From Deltaproteobacteria bacterium (lineage in GTDB: Bacteria > Myxococcota_A > Polyangia > Haliangiales > Haliangiaceae), in the NCBI GenBank assembly GCA_013813765.1, contig JACCRC010000507.1:1-37737 (forward strand): a DNA stretch of 37,737 nt, in the 5' to 3' direction. Below, in pieces: positions 1-7,722 of this stretch. Numbering within the stretch: position 1 is the stretch's first letter; each line of letters begins with the position of its first letter. The translations under genes were made by a program, and so were the position numbers. A model generated the notes under the pieces. It had not been told where the DNA came from, made no database searches, and saw only the letters and a list, made by a program, of their open reading frames with translations.

Positions 1-261
1 GGGCCACGTGGCCCACTTCATCGCGATGGGCCACGTGGCCCAGTTCATCGTGGACCGGTTCATCGTCCGTGGGCCACGTGGCCCAGTTCATCCGCGAGCC
101 ACGTGGCCGAGCTCATGGGCGATCGGCCACGTGACCCAGTTCTCCTGGCACGGTTCACCCTCCGTGGGCCACGTGGCTCAGTTCATCGAGGTGGCCCACG
201 TGGCCAGTTCGTCCGCGGTCGGCCACGCGGCCCAGTTCAGCCGCGGTGGGCCACGTGGCCC
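1..261. repeat. degenerate array of GGCCACGTGGCC palindromes
   Basis: About nine copies of a 12-14 base palindrome built on GGCCACGTGGCC begin near 1, 28, 71, 98, 125, 166, 193, 221 and 248. Most are followed by CAGTTCATC or a variant. Spacing is mostly 26-28 bases, with two wider gaps of about 41-43. Some copies carry one or two substitutions (e.g. GGCCACGTGACC near 125, GGCCACGCGGCC near 221). The array begins at or before the window edge. Open frames cross it in several phases because the unit is often close to 27 bases, but 28-base and 41-43-base steps break the frame, so I treat it as non-coding. A further copy lies at 1012-1023. Function is unknown; it could be a protein-binding array or a decayed repeat family. 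Confidence 0.85.
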
Positions 262-274
262 ACTTCATCCGCGG

Positions 275-450
275 TCCGATCGTCTCCGGAGATCGAACCA
301 AAGGTTCGAAGGCTGAGATCGTCTGCGCGAGGCAAGCGCGGTGGACCCTGTGGGCGGGCGCTCGCTCGTTGCCGCGATGCGGTTCACGTTGCTTGCGGCG
401 GCCGGCCACATGTCCACCGCGACCGCTGAGCGATCTCGCCGGTGCTCGTT
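275..450. repeat. tandem structured element, copy A
   Basis: First copy of a 176-base element repeated at 457-632 with high identity (period 182). It contains the palindrome TCTCCGGAGA, a hairpin at 293-309 (TCGAACC, loop AAA, GGTTCGA), an arm at 338-346 (GCGGTGGAC) exactly complementary to 412-420 (GTCCACCGC), and a pair flanking it, 315-321 (GAGATCG) with 431-437 (CGATCTC). Long open frames cross it on both strands but have no recognisable product. The conserved pairings suggest a structured RNA or a mobile non-coding element; the strand is undetermined. Confidence 0.75.
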
Positions 451-456
451 CCCGGA

Positions 457-632
457 TCCGATCGTCTCCGGAGATCGAACCAAAAGTTCGAAGGCCGAGG
501 TCGTCCGCGCGAGGCAAGCGCGGTGGACCCTGTGGGCGGGCGCTCCCGCGTTGCCGCGATGCGATTCACGTTGCTCGCGGCGGCCGGCCACATGTCCACC
601 GCGACCGCCGTGCGATCTCGCCGGTGCTCGTC
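457..632. repeat. tandem structured element, copy B
   Basis: Second copy of the element at 275-450. Differences are scattered single bases that mostly keep the pairing. The 5' hairpin becomes TCGAAC/GTTCGA with a CAAAA loop. The outer arm GAGATCG changes to GAGGTCG, which can still pair with CGATCTC through a G-U wobble. The 9-base arms GCGGTGGAC and GTCCACCGC are unchanged. Nothing else is visible between 633 and the end of the minus-strand gene at 646. Confidence 0.75.
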
Positions 633-645
633 GTTGCACGGACTG

Positions 646-999
646 CTACTGCTTGAGATGCGGGTTAGCTGAATGAGCACGCTGATCGCCTTCTTCCGTG
701 TTCGAGAACCAGCAGATCTCGCTCAGCTCGGGCCGCCTCCCGAGCGCCTCCCACTCCGTGTGGATTCGGTGAAGCGCGGCAGTCGGCGAAAGATCCCACG
801 CAACGAATCCGTGCTCCGTCAGATCGCCGGCGCACATCAGTCCCGCGCTCACCAGCTCCGTCACGACCTGCACAGCGAGCGCTTTGACGTTCGCGGACAA
901 CCGCGACTTGGTCACTACCCACACGACTTCACTAACGTCGACCCAGTCCGCGAGCCCCCGCGCCAGAACTTCATCCACACAGAGATCAACTCCGATCAT
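646..999 (-). CDS. hypothetical protein, 117 aa
   Basis: Not recognised as a characterised family. Translation from ATG at 999 gives 117 residues with an acidic N-terminal half (ADWVDVSEVVWVV) and a C-terminal half containing GDLTEHGFVAWDL, HRIHTEWEALGR and ELSEICWFSNTEEGD. The last of these resembles, from memory, uncharacterised small proteins of actinobacteria and myxobacteria, some near toxin/immunity genes. There is no signal peptide or membrane segment, so it is probably cytosolic. The same frame continues upstream of 999 only as a shadow of the flavoprotein gene. Neither a Shine-Dalgarno nor a TANNNT box precedes the start; the palindrome at 1012-1023 lies just upstream. The downstream end abuts the repeat region. 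Confidence 0.6.
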   Translation of the reverse strand: MIGVDLCVDEVLARGLADWVDVSEVVWVVTKSRLSANVKALAVQVVTELVSAGLMCAGDLTEHGFVAWDLSPTAALHRIHTEWEALGRRPELSEICWFSNTEEGDQRAHSANPHLKQ

Positions 1000-1011
1000 T
1001 CGACCTGAGCT

Positions 1012-1023
1012 GGCCACGTGGCC
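1012..1023. repeat. isolated copy of the GGCCACGTGGCC palindrome
   Basis: An exact GGCCACGTGGCC between the stop of the flavoprotein gene (1032) and the start of the small gene ending at 999, about 750 bases from the array at 1-261. Its position just upstream of a start codon makes an operator or binding-site role possible, but this is inference. Confidence 0.7.
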
Positions 1024-1031
1024 CACGCAGC

Positions 1032-3494
1032 TCAGCCCTTGATCTTCTTGTTCTCTGGATCGAACAGCGGCTTCAGCGAAGCGATCGCGGGATAACGGTT
1101 CGCCGCGATCTCGACCTCCCACGTCCCGGCATCGATCCACTTCTGATCGAGCGGCCCGTCGGCGGGCGCGTTGATCATCGCGAGCCCGACCGCACCGCCC
1201 AGCGTGTGCCCATACGACGCGGCGCGGATGTAGCCAACGGGCTCGCCGTTGCGTCGAACGACCTCGGCGTGGAACAGGAGCGGCTCCGGGTCCTTCACGA
1301 AGATCTGCAGCAGGCGCTTCTTGAGCGGACCGGCGGCCTTCTGTGCGACGACCGCGTCCTTGCCGAGGAAGCCGTTCGGCTTCTTCAGATCGACGGCGAA
1401 GCCGAGGCCGGCCTCGAGCACGGTATCGGTGTTGTCGATGTCGTGGCCGTAGTCGCGATAGCCCTTCTCCATCCGACAGGACGCGAGCGTCTTGAGGCCG
1501 GCGTGCACGAGGCCGACGTCCTCGCCAGCGGTGAGGAGGCGATCGTAGACGTGCAGCGCTTGCTCGGTGGGAATGTAGAGCTCGTAGCCGAGCTCGCCGA
1601 GGTATGTGATGCGGATGCAGAGGACCTTGGCGTAGCCAATGTCGATCTCGCGTGCGTGGCGGAACGGGAACGTCTCGTTGCTCATGTCGGTGCTGGTCAC
1701 GCGCTGCATGAGCTCGCGCGAGCGGGGGCCCTGGATGTTGAGCTGCGCGTAGGCCGCGGTCATGTCGGCGCAGTGCGCGTGGGACTCGGTCGCCGTGAAG
1801 TAGCGCTTCATCCACGTCTCGACGTGGCGGTGGGCGGTGTCCGACGCGACGACCCAGAAGCGGTCGTCGGCGAGCTTGGTCACGGTGAGGTCGGCTTGCA
1901 GCTTGCCGGCCTCGTCGAGCCACTGCGTGTACGTGATCGTGCTGGAGGGGCCATCGACGGAGTTCGCGGAGATCCAGTCGAGGGCCTTGCCCGCGTCGCG
2001 TCCCTCGACGAGGAACTTCGACATGAACGACATGTCCATGAGGATGACGGCCTCGCGGGCGGCGCGGTGCTCGGCCTCCCAGGTGGGAAACCAGTGCTGG
2101 CGCTGCCACGAGTGCTGCTCGATCGTGGGCTGGGACGGCTTGTACCAGTCGGCACCCTCCCAGCCGGAGACGTCGCGGAAGTACGCGCCGCGGGCCGCGA
2201 GCCGATCGTAGAACGGTGACTTCTTCGCGCCGCGCGCGGTGGTCATCGTGTGCGTCGGGTAGTGGCACTTGTAGACCATGCCCAGCGACTCGACAGTGCG
2301 CGTGCGGCGGTACTCGGGCGTGGTCTGGTAGTGCTGCAGGCGATCGATGTTCATCGCGGTGACGTCGACGTCGGGACGGCCGTTGATGATCCAGTGCGCC
2401 ATCACGCGGCCGAGGCCGCCGCCGGTGAGGATGCCGATCGAGTTGAGACCGGCGGCGACGAAGTAGTTCTTCACCTCGGGCGCCTCGCCGACGATCGGCC
2501 GGAGGTCGGGCGTGAAGCTCTCGGGGCCGCAGAAGAACTTCTTCACCCCGGCGGTCATCGAGATCGGGACGCGCGCCATCGCCTTCTCGACGTAGGGGCC
2601 CATGCGATCCCAGTCGGGCTGGATCTCGCCGAACGAGAAATCATCGGGGATGCGGCCGACGTTCCACGGCGCGCAGATCGGCTCGAACAGTCCGATCATG
2701 AGGCCGCCGACCTCCTCGCGGAAGTAGACGTGCGACGACGGATCCTCGAGGACCGGCCAGTCTTTTGACAGCTCCGGGATTCGCTCGGTGATGAGGTAGT
2801 AGTGCTCGGCGGCCTGGTTCGGGATCGCGATGCCGAGCTGCGCGCCGAGCTGCCGGGCCCACATGCCGGCGCAGTTGACGACGTACTCGCACTCGATGTC
2901 GCCGTACGCGGTGCTGACGGCACTCACCGCGCCGCGCTTCGTCTTGACGCCGATGACGGGCACGTTCTCGAGGAGGGTCGCGCCCTGCGCGCGGGCGCCC
3001 TTCGCGAGGGCCATCGTCACGCCGACTGGATCCGCGCGCCCGTCCTCCTTGACGTAGAAGCCGGCGAGCAGGTCCTCGACGTTCGCGAGCGGAAACAGAT
3101 CCTTCACCTGCGCCGGCGAGATCTCGTGGACGTCGATGCCCATGAGGCGGTTGAACGCGGAGACGCGTCGGTACTCCTCGAGGCGATCAGCGTCCGCCGC
3201 GACCTCGATGAAGCCGGTGCGCTTGAAGCCGGTCGACTGACCGGTCTCGTGCTCGAGCTTCTCGTAGAGGTCGCACGAGTACTTCCGCATCTCGGTCGAC
3301 GTCTCGGAGGTCGAGCCGAACGTGACCATGAGGCCGGCGGCGTGCCACGTGGTTCCGGAGGTCAGCTTGTCGCGCTCGAGCAGCACGACATCTTTCCAGC
3401 CCATGTGAGCCAAGTGGTACGCGACGGAGCAGCCGATGATGCCGCCGCCGATAACAACGACGCGGGCGCGCTGCGGCAGGTTCGGTTGGGACAT
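1032..3494 (-). CDS. FAD-dependent dimethylglycine/sarcosine dehydrogenase-like protein with GcvT domain
   Basis: An 820-residue flavoprotein of the DMGDH/SARDH/PDPR family, which oxidatively demethylates N-methylglycines and passes the one-carbon unit to tetrahydrofolate. The N-terminus has the dinucleotide-binding loop GGGIIG (16-21) with the ribose-binding acid at E40. TSGTTWHAAGL (46-54 region) includes H51, aligned with the His that covalently holds FAD in DMGDH. The DAO oxidoreductase domain covers about 10-370. An FAO_M-like linker, a GcvT folate-binding domain (about 430-705, with YLGELGYELYIP) and a GcvT C-terminal barrel follow. Full length for the family. No glycine-betaine or choline genes lie beside it, so the true substrate is open. 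TAGACT lies 10 bases before ATG. Confidence 0.9.
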   Translation of the reverse strand: MSQPNLPQRARVVVIGGGIIGCSVAYHLAHMGWKDVVLLERDKLTSGTTWHAAGLMVTFGSTSETSTEMRKYSCDLYEKLEHETGQSTGFKRTGFIEVAADADRLEEYRRVSAFNRLMGIDVHEISPAQVKDLFPLANVEDLLAGFYVKEDGRADPVGVTMALAKGARAQGATLLENVPVIGVKTKRGAVSAVSTAYGDIECEYVVNCAGMWARQLGAQLGIAIPNQAAEHYYLITERIPELSKDWPVLEDPSSHVYFREEVGGLMIGLFEPICAPWNVGRIPDDFSFGEIQPDWDRMGPYVEKAMARVPISMTAGVKKFFCGPESFTPDLRPIVGEAPEVKNYFVAAGLNSIGILTGGGLGRVMAHWIINGRPDVDVTAMNIDRLQHYQTTPEYRRTRTVESLGMVYKCHYPTHTMTTARGAKKSPFYDRLAARGAYFRDVSGWEGADWYKPSQPTIEQHSWQRQHWFPTWEAEHRAAREAVILMDMSFMSKFLVEGRDAGKALDWISANSVDGPSSTITYTQWLDEAGKLQADLTVTKLADDRFWVVASDTAHRHVETWMKRYFTATESHAHCADMTAAYAQLNIQGPRSRELMQRVTSTDMSNETFPFRHAREIDIGYAKVLCIRITYLGELGYELYIPTEQALHVYDRLLTAGEDVGLVHAGLKTLASCRMEKGYRDYGHDIDNTDTVLEAGLGFAVDLKKPNGFLGKDAVVAQKAAGPLKKRLLQIFVKDPEPLLFHAEVVRRNGEPVGYIRAASYGHTLGGAVGLAMINAPADGPLDQKWIDAGTWEVEIAANRYPAIASLKPLFDPENKKIKG

Positions 3495-3504
3495 ACGCGC
3501 GCGG

Positions 3505-3510
3505 AGTCTA
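3505..3510 (-). promoter_or_regulatory. putative -10 box TAGACT, near-leaderless start
   Basis: Read on the minus strand, TAGACT ends 10 bases before ATG at 3494. It fits the TANNNT pattern seen before many starts in this window, at the long end of the spacing range. Confidence 0.4.
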
Positions 3511-3518
3511 CACGAGGG

Positions 3519-4241
3519 TCACGGAGTCGGCGTCGACAGCAGGCCTTCGTCCTCGGCGAAGCGCACGTACTTCTTCGTGATGTTCCACACGAGCCAGTTG
3601 CCGCCGCGGCCGACGAGCACCCACGGCGTGTACGCGTAGAGCGAAGCGGTCGCGTGATTCGCGGGCGTCACCGTGCGCGGATCGAGCGTCTTGCGCGACT
3701 GCCCCTTCTTCCACTGACCGGTGGCATCGGCGGAGCCATCGAACCACCTGCGCATCGTCTTCGCGCCGCACTGGAGCTGCAACGCGAGGCCGCGATACGC
3801 GGCGCTGCAACCGCCTCCGTCGGGGCAGCCGCAGCCGAGCGCGGCGTTGATCCGCGTCGTCGAGGGCTTGACGGTCTTGCTGATCAGCGAGGCCTCGACC
3901 TGCATGCGGACGAGCAGCATCAGCGGATGGATCCGGTGCGCGCGGGCGGCATTGACGATCGCTTGCGCTGCGGACACGCCGTCGACCGTGTACGACGCGA
4001 GCCACGAGCGATTGTTGTAGGGGCCGTCCTCGAGGAACGACTGGACTGCTTCGACGTCCATGTCTCCGGTGAACAGGGTGTCGTCGACGACGTTGTTCTG
4101 GTTGAACGCGGCGGAGACGCCGTCGGCCTTGCCGTCCGGCACCGGCTCGAAGTCCGACATCTCCTCGTGCTCGCCGGGTTCATCCGTATCCGAGGCACAG
4201 GCGCCCAACAGCGCCACCAGCACGATGAGACGACGAAGCAT
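3519..4241 (-). CDS. lipoprotein, possibly lysozyme-like
   Basis: A 240-residue protein with a lipobox (LLGAC, lipidated C15) followed by a short acidic tether, so it should be anchored to a membrane on the outer side of the inner membrane. The mature part contains YNNRSWLASYTVDGVSAAQ, then a helical stretch LMLLVRMQVEASLISK whose Glu and context recall lytic-transglycosylase-like folds. A cysteine cluster CGCPDGGGC and an aromatic C-terminal segment (SLYAYTPWVLVGRGGNW) follow. I do not recognise a named family; the peptidoglycan-active idea is inference from the helix-plus-Glu pattern. It stands alone, with 24 bases to the flavoprotein gene downstream. No clear promoter box or Shine-Dalgarno was seen. 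Confidence 0.75.
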   Translation of the reverse strand: MLRRLIVLVALLGACASDTDEPGEHEEMSDFEPVPDGKADGVSAAFNQNNVVDDTLFTGDMDVEAVQSFLEDGPYNNRSWLASYTVDGVSAAQAIVNAARAHRIHPLMLLVRMQVEASLISKTVKPSTTRINAALGCGCPDGGGCSAAYRGLALQLQCGAKTMRRWFDGSADATGQWKKGQSRKTLDPRTVTPANHATASLYAYTPWVLVGRGGNWLVWNITKKYVRFAEDEGLLSTPTP

Positions 4242-4415
4242 GGTGACCCGTCGTGCAAGGACGGGGGCATGACGTGGTGCATCAGCACGACGTTCAACTG
4301 GCCGTCAACGCGGCGGTTTACAAGTTGTGCAACGCGCACGTCGGCTGGGGGTGCTTCCTGGGGGAGCGGGCCCAGGCGAGTCGACTAGCCGGCGCGATCG
4401 CGGTACGACCGGATC

Positions 4416-4700
4416 GTGAGCTCTCTCGTACCCGTTGGTGGTGGTGAGGGGCCGCTCGCGCGCTGCACCCTCTGCGGGATCACGGCGGTCGGGCCCTGCG
4501 CGCGCTGCAAGAAGCCGGTGTGCGGCGACTGCTGCGAGCTCACCGAGGGTGGAGCGACGACATTCGCGGTCTGCCTGACCTGCGTGAAGCGCGGTGGCAA
4601 GTCGCTGACGGCCGGCTGGCTCGGCCTGCTCGGGTGGCTGGCGCTGCTGATGGCAGGATGTGTCGCGATCGGACTCGTGTTCGCGTTGCTCCGTCGTTGA
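4416..4700 (+). CDS. small zinc-binding membrane protein
   Basis: A 94-residue protein from a GTG start. Cysteines spaced CTLC, CARCKKPVCGDCC and CLTC in residues 17-60 form a B-box or zinc-ribbon-like metal site. A single hydrophobic segment follows at about 66-91 (GWLGLLGWLALLMAGCVAIG), ending in RR. This suggests a soluble zinc module tethered at the C-terminal membrane anchor. TACGAC, one base off TANNNT, sits 6 bases before GTG. The 174 bases between this gene and the lipoprotein gene ending at 4241 show no feature. The BolA gene begins 19 bases downstream with its own promoter-like box. Function unknown. Confidence 0.7.
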   Translation: MSSLVPVGGGEGPLARCTLCGITAVGPCARCKKPVCGDCCELTEGGATTFAVCLTCVKRGGKSLTAGWLGLLGWLALLMAGCVAIGLVFALLRR

Positions 4701-4705
4701 TACGC

Positions 4706-4711
4706 TATTGT
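4706..4711 (+). promoter_or_regulatory. putative -10 box TATTGT, leaderless start
   Basis: TATTGT ends 8 bases before ATG at 4720, so transcription would start at or very near the start codon. It favours ATG 4720 over the in-frame GTG at 4714. Confidence 0.55.
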
Positions 4712-4719
4712 GAGTGCGC

Positions 4720-4977
4720 ATGAGTGAACACCCGACCGACTTCGTCGGCTCCATCGAGGACGCCATCACCACCTCGATCCAGGACAAGCTGCCCGACGCT
4801 GTCGTCGAGGTCTCCGGCGGCGGAGGGCACTGGCGAATCGGCGTGGTGTCCACGGCGTTCGCCGGCAAGAGCATGCTCGAGCAGCAGCGGCTGGTCCTCG
4901 GGGCAATCAAGCACCTGATCAATGGCGCCAACCCACCCGTCCATGCGGTCGATTCGCTGACGACAAAGACGCCGTAG
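4720..4977 (+). CDS. BolA family protein
   Basis: An 85-residue BolA-like protein. The family binds [2Fe-2S] clusters together with monothiol glutaredoxins and takes part in iron and redox regulation. Visible landmarks are the GGGGHWRIGVVSTAFAGKS core, matching the family's G-H-F-x-V-x-V-V-S-x-x-F-x-G signature, and the C-terminal VHAVDSLTTKTP carrying the near-invariant His (H-A-x-x-x-x-T). The family's central 'RHR' is replaced by EQQRL. No glutaredoxin gene is adjacent. An upstream in-frame GTG at 4714 is rejected because it would fall in the short stretch between the -10 box and the ATG. Confidence 0.88.
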   Translation: MSEHPTDFVGSIEDAITTSIQDKLPDAVVEVSGGGGHWRIGVVSTAFAGKSMLEQQRLVLGAIKHLINGANPPVHAVDSLTTKTP

Positions 4978-4980
4978 CGG

Positions 4981-4986
4981 TAGAAT
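4981..4986 (+). promoter_or_regulatory. putative -10 box TAGAAT, leaderless start
   Basis: TAGAAT overlaps a possible ATG at 4985 and ends 7 bases before ATG 4994. The spacing matches the other boxes and selects 4994 as the start. Confidence 0.5.
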
Positions 4987-4993
4987 GGCAGGA

Positions 4994-5248
4994 ATGGACA
5001 TCAATCGTGCCGTCTCGGCGATCGACGCGTTCGTGAAGACGTTCGAGTCCTCCGGCGCGAAGCCGGTCGAGGTTCAGGTCCGCCCATCGGGCGACGACGT
5101 CAACTGCATCAAGATCTGGGTGGACCTCGGCAGCTCGAAGGTCGACACCGGCGCGTGGGCGAAGGCTCTCGAGGCCGCGGTCAAGAAGAGCGTCTCCGAC
5201 GCGTCCGGGTTCGAGCTCGCGATCCGCGCTGAAGCCGACGCTACTTGA
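4994..5248 (+). CDS. hypothetical protein, 84 aa
   Basis: A soluble 84-residue protein starting MDINRAVSAIDAFVKTFES, with a predicted helix, a beta strand region (PVEVQVRPSGDDVNCIKIWVDLG) and a second helix rich in Ala and Lys. It has no signal peptide, cysteine motif or recognised domain. The helix-strand-helix order and small size loosely recall its BolA neighbour, but the signature residues are missing and I do not assign it to that family. The start at 4994 is chosen because TAGAAT overlaps the alternative ATG at 4985. Its last 8 bases overlap the stop of the convergent peptidase gene. Confidence 0.65.
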   Translation: MDINRAVSAIDAFVKTFESSGAKPVEVQVRPSGDDVNCIKIWVDLGSSKVDTGAWAKALEAAVKKSVSDASGFELAIRAEADAT

Positions 5249-7067
5249 CGAGCTCGCCGATCGCTTCGCGAACGAGCGGGTGATAGACGTCCTTCGCGGC
5301 GGCGTAGGTGCTGCGCGCGAGCGCCTTCCACCGATCGTTGCCCGCCATCAGCGCCTTGTAGACCGGCGTGACCATGCGACGCCGGCCAACCGTCGAGAGG
5401 TACGTGCGGATCGCGGGCTCGGCGCGCTGTACGTCGGCGCGGATCAAGAGCGGCAGCCAGTGCATCAGGATCTCGGCGTTGCCCGAGGTGAGCTTGAATG
5501 CTGCGTCGAGCGAGTCGAGTGATGCGGCAGTGACGGTGGCGGGAATCGCGCGCAGATAGATCACCCACTCGAGCGTGGTCCATCCGGCGGGCGGCAGCGT
5601 GCCGGAGGTCGCGAGCGCTTGGATCTCGACCACGCGCTTCGACGTTGGCTCGGGTTGCGTCGCCGGGATCCCGCCCTCGTGCAGCCACGGCGCGAGCTTC
5701 CAGTTGACCGCATGCTTCGCAAACAGCTCGGCGTTCGCGTCGGCCTCGAACGTCTCGGTGTCGGTGGACTGGAACGCGAGTCGATCGAAGCGGCGCCGGA
5801 GGAACGCGTCGAACACCTCGCGGCCGAACGCGAGCTCGAGCGCACGCAGCAGCAGCGCGCCCTTCTCGTAGGCGACGGAGCCTAGACCCTCGTCGGGCTC
5901 GGCATCGGGGCCGAGCTTCAGTGCGAGGAACGTCTTCGGATCCGTCGGGCTGTGGTCGGCGAGTGCCTTCCGCAGGTCGTGGATGCCGAGCGCCCAGTCG
6001 ATGTCCGCGTACTCCTTGCCGCGCAGCTTCTCCATGAGGCGGCGCTCGACGTACGTCGTGAAGCCCTCGTTCAGCCAGAAGTCATTCCACGTCGCGTTCG
6101 TGACGAGGTTGCCCGACCACGAGTGCGCGAGCTCGTGCGCGATCAGCCCGACGAGCGAGCGGTCACCGGCGATCACCGTCGGCGTCAGGAACGTCAGTCG
6201 TGGATTCTCCATGCCGCCGTACGGAAAGCTCGGCGGCAGCACGAGCATGTCGTAGCGGCCCCAGCGGTAGGGACCGTAGAGCTCCTCGGCCGCCTTCATC
6301 ATGGCCTCGACCTCGTCGAACTCCGCCGCGGCGGCGTCGACCATGCCGGGCTCCGCGTAGACGCCCGTACGCGGGCCGATCGAGCGGAACGCGAAGTCAC
6401 CGACTGCGAGCGCCATCAGGTAGCTCGGGATCGGCTGCTTCATCTCGAAGCGAAACACGCCATCAGGCGCGATCGCCTGCGGGTTCTCCGCGCTCATCAG
6501 CGCCCACTGCCCGGGCGGCACGTGAACGGTCGCGTCGTACGTGAACCGCACCCCGGGCGTATCCTGAAGAGGGATCCACGTGCGCGCGAGGATTGCCTGC
6601 GACTGCGTGAACAGCATCGGGTGCTGCTTGCCGAACGTGCCCGCGGGCTCCACCCACAACAGCGCGCGCGCCTCGGGCGGCGTGCGATAGGTGATCGCGA
6701 CGCAGTTATCCGCGGGTAGTGCGATCGACAGCGCGCGGCCCAGCACCTTCACGGGCGGCGCCACGCGGTGCGCCAGCGGTGCGCCCGTCGCGCAGCTCGT
6801 GACCTTGTCGATCGTCAGCGTGTCGGTGTCGAGCACCACCTCGGTCGCCGACGGATCGCGCCGCGCGAGCTGGAGCTTCGCGGTGCCGGTGAGCATGCGC
6901 GGGGTGAAGTCGACGTGCAGGTCGAGCGAGAGGTGCGTGACCGCAACGCGCATCGGCCGCGCGTGCGAGTGCGGATCGTGCTTGATCGGCGCCGGCACCG
7001 GTTGCGGGCGAGAGCTGCCCTTGCATCCGAGGATGCCGAGCGCGAGTGCGACAGCTGCGAGGCGCAT
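5241..7067 (-). CDS. M1 family metallopeptidase, leukotriene-A4-hydrolase type, lipoprotein
   Basis: A 608-residue zinc aminopeptidase that removes N-terminal residues from peptides. The N-terminus is a lipoprotein signal (LGILGC, lipidated C15), so the enzyme should be membrane-tethered outside the cytoplasm. The exopeptidase motif is GGMEN (284-288), a variant of GAMEN. The zinc site is HELAH (311-315) with E334 in WLNEG. PYGGMENPRLTFLTPT and SWSGNLVTNATWNDFWLNEG follow closely the LTA4 hydrolase subclass, and the helical C-terminal domain matches that class. ATG 7067 overlaps the stop of the upstream lipoprotein gene as TGATG, implying translational coupling. Placed after an OPT transporter, it probably trims extracellular peptides for uptake (inference). 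Confidence 0.93.
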   Translation of the reverse strand: MRLAAVALALGILGCKGSSRPQPVPAPIKHDPHSHARPMRVAVTHLSLDLHVDFTPRMLTGTAKLQLARRDPSATEVVLDTDTLTIDKVTSCATGAPLAHRVAPPVKVLGRALSIALPADNCVAITYRTPPEARALLWVEPAGTFGKQHPMLFTQSQAILARTWIPLQDTPGVRFTYDATVHVPPGQWALMSAENPQAIAPDGVFRFEMKQPIPSYLMALAVGDFAFRSIGPRTGVYAEPGMVDAAAAEFDEVEAMMKAAEELYGPYRWGRYDMLVLPPSFPYGGMENPRLTFLTPTVIAGDRSLVGLIAHELAHSWSGNLVTNATWNDFWLNEGFTTYVERRLMEKLRGKEYADIDWALGIHDLRKALADHSPTDPKTFLALKLGPDAEPDEGLGSVAYEKGALLLRALELAFGREVFDAFLRRRFDRLAFQSTDTETFEADANAELFAKHAVNWKLAPWLHEGGIPATQPEPTSKRVVEIQALATSGTLPPAGWTTLEWVIYLRAIPATVTAASLDSLDAAFKLTSGNAEILMHWLPLLIRADVQRAEPAIRTYLSTVGRRRMVTPVYKALMAGNDRWKALARSTYAAAKDVYHPLVREAIGELVK

Positions 7068-7711
7068 CAGGACCCGGGCTTCTTCGGCTCTCTCATCATC
7101 CGCTTGCGCTCCTCGATCTTGTCGACCATCGCCTGCAGCGCCTCGTCGATCTGCGGCTGCTTCGGGATCTGGCACTCGCCGCTCTGGGTCACCGTGGACT
7201 CCCACTTCCAGTACCCCGGCGGTTTCGGCGGCTCGGGCTGCTTGCGCGCCCACCACCACAGTCGAGCCTCGCGCACGCCCGGCGGATATGGCGTCGCCGC
7301 GCGGCCGTAGTCATTCGTCCACAGATAGAACCGGGGCACGATCTGCCCGTCGAGCATCCCGTACTGGATGATCTTCTTCAGCATCGGCGGATCCGACTTG
7401 ATGAAGTCCTGCAGCGCGGCGAACGCCGTCTCCGCGCACGCGATCGCCTCGGGCCGCGCGGACGCTGGATTCGGATCGGTCTCGCCCTCGGGCACCACGC
7501 CCTGCTGCGGGTAGAACCCCCAGAGGACCTCCTCGGGATACTTGATGTCCTCGGTGCCCGCGTACGGCCAGTACTCCGCGCCGGTCAGCGTGTAGCCGTT
7601 CATCGTGAACGAGGCCATCTTCGCCTTCGGTGGCGGCGGTGGCTCGGGCTTCGCGACGGACTGCGAGCCCCCTCCGCACGCGGCGAGCAGCAAGACGACA
7701 GCGAGGCGCAT
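7067..7711 (-). CDS. hypothetical lipoprotein in peptide-uptake cluster
   Basis: A 214-residue lipoprotein (LLLAAC, lipidated C12) with a proline-rich tether, then a mature domain rich in aromatic residues (GYTLTGAEYWPYAGTEDI, REARLWWWARKQ, GYWKWESTV) and a C-terminal charged helix (MVDKIEERKRMMREPKK). No known domain recognised. Start: a GTG at 7726 overlaps the OPT stop as GTGA and would add five residues. ATG 7711 gives a more normal signal sequence; either is possible. The stop overlaps the M1 peptidase start. Its position between a transporter and a surface peptidase suggests a role in peptide capture or in anchoring the system, but that is context only. Confidence 0.75.
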   Translation of the reverse strand: MRLAVVLLLAACGGGSQSVAKPEPPPPPKAKMASFTMNGYTLTGAEYWPYAGTEDIKYPEEVLWGFYPQQGVVPEGETDPNPASARPEAIACAETAFAALQDFIKSDPPMLKKIIQYGMLDGQIVPRFYLWTNDYGRAATPYPPGVREARLWWWARKQPEPPKPPGYWKWESTVTQSGECQIPKQPQIDEALQAMVDKIEERKRMMREPKKPGS

Positions 7712-7722
7712 GCCGCGCTTTA

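Noticed and set aside
1..261. Palindrome array considered as a CRISPR array
   Set aside because: The repeat is only 12-14 bases, degenerate, and what lies between is itself repetitive rather than unique spacers; no cas genes are present.
8..680. Open frames on both strands through the repeats
   Set aside because: They arise from repeat sequence with few stops; unit spacing is not constantly a multiple of three, and none yields a recognisable protein.
646..2268. Long minus-strand frame over the flavoprotein gene
   Set aside because: Only the part after ATG 999 is plausible; the rest is an Arg-rich shadow of the dehydrogenase gene in another frame.
4985..4987. ATG 4985 as the start of the 84-residue protein
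   Set aside because: It lies inside the TAGAAT box; ATG 4994 has the spacing seen at other starts.
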